In this document: piece by piece, positions 16,543-26,692 of the stretch
Layout: the number at the start of each line of letters is the position of its first letter
Numbering within the stretch: position 1 is the first letter of the stretch
DNA from: Amycolatopsis jiangsuensis
GTDB taxonomy: Bacteria > Actinomycetota > Actinomycetes > Mycobacteriales > Pseudonocardiaceae
NCBI RefSeq assembly: GCF_014204865.1
Contig: NZ_JACHMG010000001.1
Location: 2,852,001-2,916,000, forward strand
DNA length: 64,000 nt
Direction of reading: 5' to 3'
Made by a program: the position numbers and the translations under genes
The notes under the pieces: generated by a model
Seen by the model: only the letters and a program-made list of their open reading frames with translations
Told to the model about the DNA's origin: nothing
Database searches by the model: none

Positions 16543-17952
16543 ATGTACTCGCCGCCTGACACCGACGAACGGCCGGCCGCACGCCCGCGCGACCGGGTGG
16601 CTGCCGCCGTGGGCAACGCTTCCCTGCTCGGAATCGGCTACCTGCTATTGGGGCGGCGGCTGCTCGCCGCGGTCACCATCGTGGTCACAGTGGTGCTCGT
16701 GGTGCTGCTGACGACCGTCGCACCGTTCCGCTGGTTCGAAGTGCTGATCTTGGCGTGGTGGGCGTTCGTCGTGGCACACGGGTGGTACCTGGCGCGCGAG
16801 AATGCCGCGAAGGTCGGCAAACAACGGATGATCGCGCTGTCGGTGACGGCAGTCGTGTTCGCCGCGGTGGGACTGCTGCGGTTCGACGCGGTCCGGATCG
16901 ACGGAGTGATCGCCGACGCCCGGGCGCAAGGCAGTTGCGCGACGGCGACCGAGGCGCTGGACAGCCGCTGGCTCGGGCACCGCGTCGCGGACGCTCCGCT
17001 CGTGACCGGAGAGGAAGCCACCCGGGAAGCATGCCGCCGGTTGCGCGCGGCGAACGGGAAACTCGCCCGAGCGCTGTCCGGCAAGCCCGGCGCGACGGCT
17101 GCCGCGTTCGGCGAATTCGCCTCGGTGCGCCGGGAGATGCCGGGACACGAGGCGATGGCCGCGGTCGTGCTCGGCGGTTTTCTCCGGCACCTCCCCACCC
17201 CGGATGCGTGCACGACCGCCAAGATCGACGACTGGCTCTCCGCGCACGCGTCGGCCGGGCCGGCGCCCGCGCAGTCGGCCGCCACCGTCGCCCGTACCGC
17301 GCCCGCCGCGTATCTCGGCTGCGGCGACCGGCTGATGACGGCAAAGGACTGGACCACCGCACGCACCTGGTACCAGCGGATCGTCGACCGCTACCCCACC
17401 GATCCCCGCGTGGCGAAGGCGAAGGAAGGCATCACGAAAGCCACTCAAGCACTGGAGCTGGCCAAGGTCCGGGAGCTCTTGGACGGGCCGACGGGCATCG
17501 AACCGGACTACTGCGACAGCCCCGCGCCCTACAGCGCCGCCGCCCCGTACGGCGCGGGCACGAACCGTGCACTCTTCTACGGCAACGACGGGTACAGCGG
17601 CCGTTTCCCCGCGGAGTGGCGCGCGTCCGACGCGGCGCAAGCAGTGCTCGTGGTGTGCCTGGGTGACGACGAGGACGGCACTCCGGTGCAGACCTGCCCG
17701 TACGAGAACAAGATGGTGCCCGAGTTCCCGATCGAGGTGACGTTCCACAAGGTCGCCGTTCCGCTGAAGGCCTACGAACTGCGCACCGGCAAACTGGTGG
17801 TGGACACGAAGGTGGAGATCGGTGGCGCCAGCTGCCCGCGGAAACTGCACTACCGCTCCTACGTCGCCGACCTGGGCCCGCCGTCGGACACCGGCGTCGA
17901 GCCCTCGGACGCGGACGTACGGGCGGCCTTCGCCCCGATCATCCGGAAGTGA
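16543..17952 (+). CDS. Membrane protein with extracytoplasmic TPR-like region
   Basis: A 469-residue protein of no named family. The N-terminal part has three hydrophobic segments (about 27-43, 45-62 and 65-85), then a fourth near 98-112 (IALSVTAVVFAAVGLL). The rest is soluble and includes a tetratricopeptide-like stretch (MTAKDWTTARTWYQRIVDRY, about 266-285) and a C-terminal domain with several Cys (PDYCDSPAPY, VVCLGDDEDGTPVQTCPY). The ATG at 16543 with GAAAGGGCTGCC is preferred to the upstream in-frame GTG/TTG codons. It stands alone between the GH84 gene and argG. Function unknown. Confidence 0.65.
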   Translation: MYSPPDTDERPAARPRDRVAAAVGNASLLGIGYLLLGRRLLAAVTIVVTVVLVVLLTTVAPFRWFEVLILAWWAFVVAHGWYLARENAAKVGKQRMIALSVTAVVFAAVGLLRFDAVRIDGVIADARAQGSCATATEALDSRWLGHRVADAPLVTGEEATREACRRLRAANGKLARALSGKPGATAAAFGEFASVRREMPGHEAMAAVVLGGFLRHLPTPDACTTAKIDDWLSAHASAGPAPAQSAATVARTAPAAYLGCGDRLMTAKDWTTARTWYQRIVDRYPTDPRVAKAKEGITKATQALELAKVRELLDGPTGIEPDYCDSPAPYSAAAPYGAGTNRALFYGNDGYSGRFPAEWRASDAAQAVLVVCLGDDEDGTPVQTCPYENKMVPEFPIEVTFHKVAVPLKAYELRTGKLVVDTKVEIGGASCPRKLHYRSYVADLGPPSDTGVEPSDADVRAAFAPIIRK

Positions 17953-19479
<1,527 letters not shown>

Positions 19480-19535
19480 CGCTTCCGGCACTCGCGGACG
19501 GACGAGACGGGCGGGGCGCTGGCAGAGTGGGTCCG

Positions 19536-20468
19536 GTGGAAACCCCGATCGGCGTCATCGCCCCGCCCACTCTGCCTGCCGGACAGCTCCTCGACTACGC
19601 CGAGCGTGCCGACGCACTCGGGTTCGCCGAGCTGTGGGTGTTCGAGGACTGCTTCCTGCGCGGCGGCGTGGCGCAGGCCGCGGCCGTGCTCGCGCGGACC
19701 GGCCGGATCCGGGTCGGCATCGGGATCCTTCCCGCCGGCGCGCGCAACGCGGCGTTCGCCTGCCTGGATCTCGCGACGCTCGCGGAGCTGTTCCCCGGCC
19801 GGCTGATCGCGGGCATCGGTCACGGCACGCCCGCGTGGATGCGCCAGACCGGTACGTGGCCGGCCAGCCCGGTCACCTTGCTGCGCGAGTACTTCGACGC
19901 CACCCGCGCGCTGCTGCACGGCGAGCGGATCACGGTGGCAGGCAAGTACGTCCGACTCGAGGACGTCCGGCTGGAGCAGCCACCGGCGGTTCCTCCCCCG
20001 CTGTACGCCGGGGTCCGCGGCCCGCGGTCGCTGGCCGCCGCCGCGGAGGTGGCCGACGGCGTGATCCTGGCCGAGCCGGTGACCCCGGAATACCTGCACC
20101 AGGCCCGGGAAGTCGTCGGCACGAAGGACATCGTGGCCTACCACGTCGCCGCCGTGCACGACGACGCCGAGCGCGCCCGCGCCCTCGTCCGCCCGCACCT
20201 GGAGACGTTCGGCGAGCCCGACTGGGCACCGCACATCGCCCCGCTGCCGTTCGCCGCGGAATTCCGTCGGCTGCGCGAGAACGCGGCCTCCCCGTCGGAC
20301 TTCGCCCGGCAGCTCCCGGACGAATGGGCCGATCAGCTCTCCGTCGCCGGCACCCCGGACCAGGCCCGCGCCCGCCTCGCCGAGATCCCCGCCGACCACC
20401 ACGTGCTCTACCCCGCCGGGCCGGATCCGTTGGCAGCACTGGAAAACCTCGCCCGGGTGCTGGCTTAG
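19536..20468 (+). CDS. LLM-class oxidoreductase (F420/FMN type)
   Basis: About 310 residues of luciferase-like fold: ETPIGVIAPPTLPAGQL at the start, ADALGFAELWVFEDCFLRGG, RIRVGIGILPAGARNAAF, the loop GIGHGTPAWMRQTG, then YAGVRGPRSLAAAAEVADG. This matches actinobacterial F420-dependent oxidoreductases related to methylenetetrahydromethanopterin reductase. The start may be GTG 19536 or GTG 19527; neither has a clear ribosome site. It lies 56 bases after argG on the same strand, and IS relics begin just after its stop. Substrate unknown. Confidence 0.75.
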   Translation: METPIGVIAPPTLPAGQLLDYAERADALGFAELWVFEDCFLRGGVAQAAAVLARTGRIRVGIGILPAGARNAAFACLDLATLAELFPGRLIAGIGHGTPAWMRQTGTWPASPVTLLREYFDATRALLHGERITVAGKYVRLEDVRLEQPPAVPPPLYAGVRGPRSLAAAAEVADGVILAEPVTPEYLHQAREVVGTKDIVAYHVAAVHDDAERARALVRPHLETFGEPDWAPHIAPLPFAAEFRRLRENAASPSDFARQLPDEWADQLSVAGTPDQARARLAEIPADHHVLYPAGPDPLAALENLARVLA

Positions 20469-20474
20469 GTGTGA

Positions 20475-20828
20475 TGTTCAGGGACGTTGTTGTGGTTTGA
20501 GGTGATCGATGGGCGGCCTGTCGTGCAGAAAGACGAAGGCCTCTGGTTGTGAAGTGGAGCTGTCGAGGAACCACGTCACTGACCGGAGGCCTTCGTGTCG
20601 TGTCGCAACCCAATGCCGCCCTGACCCCCGTACCCGTTATGCCCGCCTCCACCGTGCACGCGGTCCTGGTTCGCTGCCGGATCAACCGTCTGTCCCGCAT
20701 CGACCGCGTGACCGGGGATCCGTGACGCCGCTACGAACACCCCTACCCCGGGCTCGCTGATCCATGTGGATATGACCAAGTTCGGCAACATTCCAACGGC
20801 AAGATCGAACGTTTCAGCGCACCCTTGC
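20475..20828 (+). mobile_element. IS481-family relic with internal deletions
   Basis: Fragments of an IS481-type transposase survive in more than one frame: NAALTP (about 20610), CRINRLSRIDRVTGDP (about 20676-20723) ended by a TGA, PGSLIHVDMTKFGNIP after a frameshift (about 20748-20795), then NGKIERF (about 20800-20820), normally near the C-terminus. The catalytic centre is gone, so it cannot move. Upstream, CGAAGGCCTC near 20534 and GAGGCCTTCG near 20586 form a stem that probably belongs to the left end of the element. Boundaries are approximate. Confidence 0.65.
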
Positions 20829-21010
20829 CCTGAGAGCGTGTCTCATGTGCCGGGCCTTCGGAGTTCCGTGTAGCACATGAGGCTGGTGCTGAGCCACGAA
20901 ATGTTCGGCAGGCAATCCCCGTCACCCTTGTGCGACACAGCACTGGTTCCGAGGATGAGGAAGGCGAGGAGGTGTTCGGCAGTGCGTTCGAGCCACGGTT
21001 GTCGTTTGTT
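20829..21010 (-). mobile_element. IS5-family relic, C-terminal piece
   Basis: On the minus strand the sequence reads WLERTAEHLLAFLILGTS, the usual end of IS5-type transposases, then runs to a terminal sequence. GAGCGTGTCTCATGTG at 20833-20848 closely resembles the ends of the IS5-like element at 25159-25681 (GGGCGTGTCT...). Only the 3' end of the transposase is left. From 21011 to 21270 I see nothing recognisable. Confidence 0.55.
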
Positions 21011-21270
21011 ACGGTTCGGTCACGCCCGCACCGCCTCGCTCGACCGCCTGGCCTGAACACCCCGGCGGCTGTCACGCACGACTCCGGAGGTGCCGGGATG
21101 CGCCCGACCCATCCGCGCACCAGTCGCCAGACCGACCGCCGCTCGCGCGACCGCCCGCCTCGCCGCGGTCCGCAGTCCGCGGTCCGACCAGAGCGTACGG
21201 CTCAAGACAATGCCCCGGTGCCGGTCCCAGGCATCCCGTTGCGGGCGAGCGGGAGCCTGGAACCGGTGAC

Positions 21271-23049
21271 TCAGCGCTGGGTACCGGAAGGCGTGGCCAT
21301 CCCGGCGCCCTCCAGGGCCGTGGCGGCAGCGGCGCGCATGCGACGCAACAGCCGCGTCGTGACCGGCCGGACCAGGGGATGCTCGCCGCCGTGCGAGGCG
21401 GCCTCGTCCTGCCAACGCCGCAGCCTCGCCTCGAACGTCGCCGAGTCGGCCAATTCAGCGGAGTCGAGTGTGTCGTGGTCGAGGTCGACGGTGATCGTGT
21501 CCCCGTCCTCGATCAACGCGATCGGCCCACCGAGAGCGGCCTCCGGCCCGACGTGCCCGATGACCAGGCCGACCGATCCGCCGGAGAAACGCGCGTCCGT
21601 CATCAGCGCGACAGAGATCCCCTTCCGCCGGCACAAGGCAGTGATGCGTGACGTCGGATCCAGCATTTCAGGCATTCCGGGCGCGCCGCGCGGGCCCTCG
21701 TAGCGAATGACGACCATGTCCTGGTCCGCGAAGATGTCCGGCGTGTCGACGAGGGCGCTCAACAAGTCTCGCTCGCTGTCGAATACTCGCGCACGCCCGA
21801 CGAAGCGGTTGTCCACGATGCCCGTCTCGACACCGGCCAGCTTGATCACCGCACCGCCGTTCGGGGCGAGATTGCCCGACAGCAGCCGGAGACCACCGGT
21901 CGGCTTGAACGGCGTGGCCACGCCGAGGACGACCTCGCCATCCGGCGCCGGCGGGTCGAGACGAGTGACCTGCTCAGCCAGGGTCTCGCCGGTGCACGTC
22001 AGCGTCGAACCGTCGAGAACGCCGTGGTCGAGGAGTTCCTTGACGATCACCGGGAGACCGCCGACCGCGTCGATGTCCACCATGCTGTACTTCCCGAACG
22101 GGCGGGCGTTGATCAGCACCGGCACGGTCCGGGAAAGCTGGTTGAAGTCGTGCTGGGACATGACCTCGGTCCAGAAATCGATCCCGGTGGCCCGGGCGAT
22201 CTCGGGTGCGTGCAGCAGCACGTTCGTCGATCCGCCCATCGCGATGGCCACGATCGTGGCGTTGCGGAACGCGGCGGGCGTGGCGAGGTCGCGGGGAGTG
22301 ATGGCCCGCTGGGTCATGATCTCCAGGCAGTCCACGAGCTGTTCGGGGAACACCTCGGTCCGGCGCGGGTCCTCGGACGCGGGCGACACCATGTGCAGCG
22401 GCTCGAGCCCCAACAGCGCGATGAAGGTCTGCATGGTGTTGTAGGTGAACATCCCACCGCAGCTGCCGTGCCCGGGGCAGGCATTGCGGGCCCAGCGCTC
22501 GCGCTTCGCCGCATCCGGGTCTCCCGCGACCTGGAAGCAACTGACGAGGTCGATCGTCTCGCCGGTCAGCGGATCCGTGCCCGGGCGGATGGAGCCGTCC
22601 GAGAGCACCACGGCGGGAACGTTGCGTTCCATGATCGCCGCGGTGGTACCGACGGGCGGCTTGTCACAGGCGACGACGGCGACGACACCACGGATGTCGC
22701 TGCCCTCGAAGTGCAGTGACAGCCCGTCGTTGGTCGTCTCCCTGCCGATCAGGGAGTAGCGCATCTGCGGTGTGCCGTTGCGCTGCCCGTCCGAGATCCC
22801 GCCCGAGTAGTTCGGCGCCAGCAACCGGACCGGCAGGTCCCGCTCCGCGATCCGGCGCCCCATGGCGGCGTGGATGGCGTCGACCTTGTCGTTCACACCG
22901 ACGTAGCAAATGCTGTCACCCAGGGTTCCGACGACACCCCACGGCGCTCCGTGGATCCGATCCACGTCCTGGCCCAACGCCAGCGCCGTGGCCACAGCCT
23001 GACAGTCCTGCCCAGGCCGCCAGACGTCTCGACCGCTCGATTCGCTCAT
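21271..23049 (-). CDS. IlvD/Edd family dehydratase
   Basis: A 592-residue member of the dihydroxyacid/phosphogluconate dehydratase family. Fe-S ligand regions are visible as ACDKPPVG near 126 and CPGHGSCGGMFTYNTMQ near 190-205; GGSTNVLLHAPEIA and the C-terminal DARFSGGSVGLVIGHVGPEA are also family-typical. The region that reads DGIxMGHxGMRYSLPSR in IlvD is SDGQRNGTPQMRYSLIGR here, so this is probably a sugar-acid dehydratase rather than the valine/isoleucine enzyme. ATG 23049 is preceded by GAGGAGAACGGACGG; the longer upstream frame lacks a site. It lies downstream of the oxidoreductase gene on the same strand, inside the IS-bounded islet. Confidence 0.8.
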   Translation of the reverse strand: MSESSGRDVWRPGQDCQAVATALALGQDVDRIHGAPWGVVGTLGDSICYVGVNDKVDAIHAAMGRRIAERDLPVRLLAPNYSGGISDGQRNGTPQMRYSLIGRETTNDGLSLHFEGSDIRGVVAVVACDKPPVGTTAAIMERNVPAVVLSDGSIRPGTDPLTGETIDLVSCFQVAGDPDAAKRERWARNACPGHGSCGGMFTYNTMQTFIALLGLEPLHMVSPASEDPRRTEVFPEQLVDCLEIMTQRAITPRDLATPAAFRNATIVAIAMGGSTNVLLHAPEIARATGIDFWTEVMSQHDFNQLSRTVPVLINARPFGKYSMVDIDAVGGLPVIVKELLDHGVLDGSTLTCTGETLAEQVTRLDPPAPDGEVVLGVATPFKPTGGLRLLSGNLAPNGGAVIKLAGVETGIVDNRFVGRARVFDSERDLLSALVDTPDIFADQDMVVIRYEGPRGAPGMPEMLDPTSRITALCRRKGISVALMTDARFSGGSVGLVIGHVGPEAALGGPIALIEDGDTITVDLDHDTLDSAELADSATFEARLRRWQDEAASHGGEHPLVRPVTTRLLRRMRAAAATALEGAGMATPSGTQR

Positions 23050-23253
23050 CCGTCCGTTCTCCTCGTTCCGCGTGGGTCTCCGCAACATACCCAGTTCCGC
23101 GCGGCGGCACCGCACGACCTTGGCCCGTTGCCCGCCGTTTCCGCCGGGCCGGCCGCCCGGTCGGGGTACACGTGTTCAGCGCGGTCCGAGAAATCACCGA
23201 CAGCCAGCGGGAATGTGACAGATGCTCCTCGACCCCAGGCATCAGCGTCGCCA

Positions 23254-24267
23254 TCATGTCTCCGCGATGTCCAAAAGAACTTTGCCGACCGTTCCTTGTT
23301 CGACCGCGTCCTGCGCCACCGAAGCCTCCGCGAGGGAGAAGTGATGGATCGGGAGCCCAGAGTCCTCACCGACGCAGAAGCCACCAGTGGCGATGGCCGC
23401 CGTCACGTCGCTCGCCGCGCACGCCAGCGCTTCGGCGTGCAGGGAGTACAGGACAAGGTACTGATATCGGAGGTTCTTGAAATATGTTTCAAAAATGGGT
23501 ACTGAGTATTCGTCGCCTCCGTGCTTGGCATAGATCGCTACGGTTCCGCCGGTTTTCAAGACAGCAAGGTCCAGTGCGTTGTTCTGGGCTGGAGCGACCT
23601 CCACCACCAAGTCCACGCCGTCGGGCGCGGCCGCGCGTACCGCGCTCTCGACGTCGCCCTGCCGATAGTTGATCACATCGTGGGCACCAGCGGCCTTCGC
23701 CAAGGATTCCTTCCTGCTGGAACTCACCGTTGTGACGACGGTCGCGCCCGACCAGCGCGCCAACTGGACTGCGGCGTTGCCGACCGCTCCTGCACCGCCC
23801 TGCACCAGGACCGTCAGTCCGGTCATCGCACCTGGCCCCAGACGCGCGGGGCCGCGATCGTGCACTGTCAGAGCACGATGCGCAGTCAGCGCCGGAACCC
23901 CGATGGCGGCACCGATGTCGAAACTCGCCCCATCGGGTAAAGGAACGACGCGGCTGATCGGTTGCACCACATACTCAGCCGCTGTACCGAAAGGCTTTCC
24001 GTGCTGGGCGAGAATCAGCCAGACGCGATCGCCAACCTTGAAATCGGCTGCCTGCGGCCCCACCGCGTCGATGACGCCGGCACCGTCTTGCCCTGGCGTC
24101 ACTTCATCGAAGGGCAGCGGTCGGCTTCGGAATCGCCAATCGGTGGGATTGACCCCGGAACGCATCAGGCGGACCCGCACTTCGCCCGGACCGGGCTCGG
24201 GAATGTCGCGCTCGGCCAGCGACAGAACGTCGGAGGCGCCGGGGCGACGGTAGACAATGGCTCGCAA
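23254..24267 (-). CDS. NADPH:quinone reductase-like MDR oxidoreductase
   Basis: A 337-residue zinc-independent medium-chain reductase: RSGVNPTDWRFR near 37, PGQDGAGVIDAVG near 58, VLVQGGAGAVGNAAVQLARW near 148-167, then GAHDVINYR. The zinc lobe of alcohol dehydrogenases is missing. It likely reduces quinones or enones with NADPH. The best start is TTG at 24267, with AGGAG nine bases upstream and the family N-terminus (LRAIVYRRPG) directly after it; an ATG farther upstream would add an unrelated tail. It is divergent from a TetR gene with two matching palindromes in the gap. Confidence 0.8.
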   Translation of the reverse strand: MRAIVYRRPGASDVLSLAERDIPEPGPGEVRVRLMRSGVNPTDWRFRSRPLPFDEVTPGQDGAGVIDAVGPQAADFKVGDRVWLILAQHGKPFGTAAEYVVQPISRVVPLPDGASFDIGAAIGVPALTAHRALTVHDRGPARLGPGAMTGLTVLVQGGAGAVGNAAVQLARWSGATVVTTVSSSRKESLAKAAGAHDVINYRQGDVESAVRAAAPDGVDLVVEVAPAQNNALDLAVLKTGGTVAIYAKHGGDEYSVPIFETYFKNLRYQYLVLYSLHAEALACAASDVTAAIATGGFCVGEDSGLPIHHFSLAEASVAQDAVEQGTVGKVLLDIAET

Positions 24268-24416
24268 GTCGAGACTCCTGACTGGTCGCGACGGACTGTC
24301 TCGCTGCCGCTCAAGCAGCGCTCGAGAACGACCACCACGTCGCGTACCCGGTGGGCGCGTTCCGGTGCTCACAGTCGGCCTCGAAGGCGCTTCCGCATCA
24401 GTCAGCCAGTCCATGT

Positions 24417-24482
24417 GGAATAAACTGTTCCATCTTGTCCTCACCGTACCGCGGCTCGCGAGAAGATGGAAGCATTACTTCC
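24417..24482. promoter_or_regulatory. Paired operators GGAA-N7-TTCC
   Basis: GGAATAAACTGTTCC (24417-24431) and GGAAGCATTACTTCC (24468-24482) share the same 15-base palindromic frame and lie 51 bases apart in the gap between the quinone-reductase-like gene and tetR. TTCCATCTT (24428) and AAGATGGAA (24463) form an additional 9-base inverted repeat. The region is AT-rich relative to its surroundings. Likely binding sites of the adjacent TetR protein. Confidence 0.6.
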
Positions 24483-24500
24483 GGATGCTAGTCTTGAGGC

Positions 24501-25154
24501 ATGGGTGTGAAGCCACTACGACGAGATGCGATGGAAAGTCGTGCTCGGATCATCAGCGCTGCGCGAGTGATTTTCGCTGAGCATGGGTGCGAGGTGCCGC
24601 TGTCCGAGGTCGCCGCTGCCGCCGAGGTCGGCGTGGCAACGCTTTCACGCCACTTCGACCGCGCGCAGCTCGTCCAAGCCGTCATCGAACAACGCCTGCT
24701 GGAACACGTGAACACCGCTGACGACGCGCTCGCGCTGGCTCCCGAAGAGGCAATCCTCTCCTACGTGCGGGGCCTGTGCGCTCGCGGGCTCGTCGATCGC
24801 AGCCTGATCCGAACGTTCACACTCCCACTGCCGAACTCGCAGATCGCGGGCCGCTTGCGTCGCCAGCTCCGACTGCGGCAACTGAAGCTCATCAGGGCCG
24901 GGCAGGATGCGGGCGTGCTGAGGGCGGGTGTGGTACCCGAAGATCTTCTTCTCGTTCTCCTTGCTGTGCAGTGCAGCATGGAGAGCACGACTGGAGATGC
25001 AGCGTGGCAACGCACGCTGGCGATCCTTCTTGCCGGACTGTCCGATGCCGCCACAGACCACGAGTTGCCGAGACCCCCTCGGCTGGACGCCCTCTTTCAC
25101 CCTGCCAGCGGTCCACGACCGGGTCGACGACCCAGCTCGCTGTCGAAGTCTTGA
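24501..25154 (+). CDS. TetR-family repressor
   Basis: A 217-residue regulator. The N-terminal helix-turn-helix spans about residues 10-60 (RARIISAARVIFAEHG, then LSEVAAAAEVGVATLSRHF). The C-terminal helical domain should bind a ligand and dimerise. It is divergent from the quinone-reductase-like gene, with two GGAA-N7-TTCC palindromes covering both promoters, so it probably represses itself and that gene. The ATG has a weak site (CTTGAGGC). A second IS5-like relic begins five bases after its stop. Base composition of the gene and its promoter is slightly less GC-rich than most of the window. Confidence 0.83.
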   Translation: MGVKPLRRDAMESRARIISAARVIFAEHGCEVPLSEVAAAAEVGVATLSRHFDRAQLVQAVIEQRLLEHVNTADDALALAPEEAILSYVRGLCARGLVDRSLIRTFTLPLPNSQIAGRLRRQLRLRQLKLIRAGQDAGVLRAGVVPEDLLLVLLAVQCSMESTTGDAAWQRTLAILLAGLSDAATDHELPRPPRLDALFHPASGPRPGRRPSSLSKS

Positions 25155-25158
25155 CACC

Positions 25159-25681
25159 AAGGGCGTGTCTTACGTGGTTGTGGGCAGTTGATGATGCGGC
25201 ATGATCTTGGTCGTGGTTGATCGGTTGTGGTTGCGGTAGGTGCCGGATGAGTTGTGGGAGCTGGTGGAGCTGCTGCTTCCGGGGTTCGAGTCGCGTCCGC
25301 AGGGTGGTAGCCGAGGATTGCTCGACTGGAGTCGCGCGATCGTGGACGGTGCCTGTGTCCGCGCGAACAATGGGGATCGCTGACCGGGCCGAGCCCGGTT
25401 GATCGAGGCAAGTCCGGCTCGAAGATCCCTGTGCGGTCCGAGCGCTGGATACGTGATCAACGCGTCGTGGTACGAATTGCCCGCAAGGGCATCGAGTCTG
25501 TCGACAGACTCGGCCAGCACCGCTGGGTCATCGAGCAAACCATGGCCTGGCTCACCGGATACCGGCGCCTGACCCTGCGCTACGAACGCAAAGCCCGCCA
25601 TTTCCTTGCATTCCTCACCCTCGGAGCCACCCCCGCCTGCTGCAAGAACCTACAAAAACACACCACATGAGACACGCCCTT
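25159..25681 (+). mobile_element. IS5-like element, deletion derivative with both ends
   Basis: The ends AAGGGCGTGTCTTACGTGG (25159) and, on the other strand, AAGGGCGTGTCTCATGTGG (25681) are near-identical terminal inverted repeats. Inside, transposase pieces remain on the plus strand: PDELWELVELLLPGFESRPQ (about 25244), DWSRAIVDGACVRA (about 25325), then, after a stop and frame change, GKSGSKIPVRSERW and the C-terminal YRRLTLRYERKARHFLAFLT (about 25560-25619). The central catalytic part is mostly missing at 523 bases total. No clear target duplication is seen. Confidence 0.75.
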
Positions 25682-26621
25682 AGGCCCGCTGGAAACTCCC
25701 GCGATACGCCCGCGGGCTGGTGCCGACCACGCGTTTGAACCGGTCCCGGAACGACGCCGGCGAGCCGAAGCCGACCTGGTCGGCGATGCGGTCCACCGGG
25801 TGGTCCGTGGCCTCCAGCAGATACTGCGCGCGGCGGATCCGGGCTCGCAGCAGCCATTGCAGCGGCGTGGTTCCGATCTGCTCACGGAAGCGGCGGTTCA
25901 GCGTCCGGGTGCTCAGGCCGGCGTGCGCGGCGACGTCGTCCAGGGTGAGGTCTTTCTCGCAGTTCTCTTCGAGCCACGCCAGCAGCGGCTCCAGCATCGA
26001 ACCCCGCGGCACCGGAGACAGGTCCGCCGCGATGAACTGCGCCTGCCCGCCTTCGCGTTCCAGCGGCATCACCGAAAGCCGCGACGCCTGGGCCGCCACC
26101 TCCGAGCCGTGGTCGCGGCGGATGAGGTGCAGGCACAGGTCCAGCCCGGCCGCCGCACCCGCGGAGGTGAGCAGCTGCCCGTTGTCGACGTACAGCACGT
26201 CCGGGTCGACCTCGACCCGCGGGTAGCGCGCGGCCAGCTGCGGTGCGGCAGCCCAGTGCGTGGTCGCGCGCAGGCCGTCGAGCAGTCCGGTCGCGGCGAG
26301 CACGAAGGCACCGGTGCAGATCGAAGCGAGCCGCGCTCCCCGTGCGGCCGCGGCACGCACCGCGTCGATCACCTCGTCCGGGACCTCGTCGACTTCCGAA
26401 CGGCCGGGCACGATCACAGTGTCGGCGGCCGTGAGCGCTTCGAGTCCCCATCGCGGCCGCAGGGTGAAGGCGTCAGCGTCGATTTCCGCCGTGGGCCCGC
26501 AGATCCGCACCTCGTAAGCGGGTTCCCCGCCGGGCAGCCGAGTGCGGCCGAACACCTCGATCGGCGTGGCGAGGTCGAACGGGACGACCTGCGGGAGCGC
26601 GAGAACGGCCACGATGTGCAT
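25680..26621 (-). CDS. GlxA-type regulator (DJ-1/PfpI + AraC)
   Basis: A 313-residue regulator with an N-terminal DJ-1/PfpI-like domain (about 1-180, with ASICTGAFVLAATGLLDG near 98-115) and a C-terminal AraC helix-turn-helix pair (about 210-310, AHAGLSTRTLNRRFREQIG and DQVGFGSPASFRDRF). Such proteins are transcription activators, often of small-molecule metabolism genes. Start ATG 26621. The stop codon overlaps the end of the IS5-like element by two bases, so the insertion probably set the present C-terminus. Divergent from the broken DUF885 gene; its target is unknown. Confidence 0.82.
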   Translation of the reverse strand: MHIVAVLALPQVVPFDLATPIEVFGRTRLPGGEPAYEVRICGPTAEIDADAFTLRPRWGLEALTAADTVIVPGRSEVDEVPDEVIDAVRAAAARGARLASICTGAFVLAATGLLDGLRATTHWAAAPQLAARYPRVEVDPDVLYVDNGQLLTSAGAAAGLDLCLHLIRRDHGSEVAAQASRLSVMPLEREGGQAQFIAADLSPVPRGSMLEPLLAWLEENCEKDLTLDDVAAHAGLSTRTLNRRFREQIGTTPLQWLLRARIRRAQYLLEATDHPVDRIADQVGFGSPASFRDRFKRVVGTSPRAYRGSFQRA

Positions 26622-26692
26622 GGCGTGATCCTAGCGGTAACCGGTGTTCAAGCCAGTGGCCCGCGACAGCCGGGCCGGGATAGCGTCGCCGG

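Noticed and set aside
24417..24444. Upstream ATG for the quinone-reductase-like gene (24444)
   Set aside because: It would add about 60 residues unlike the family and overlap the operators; TTG 24267 with AGGAG fits better.
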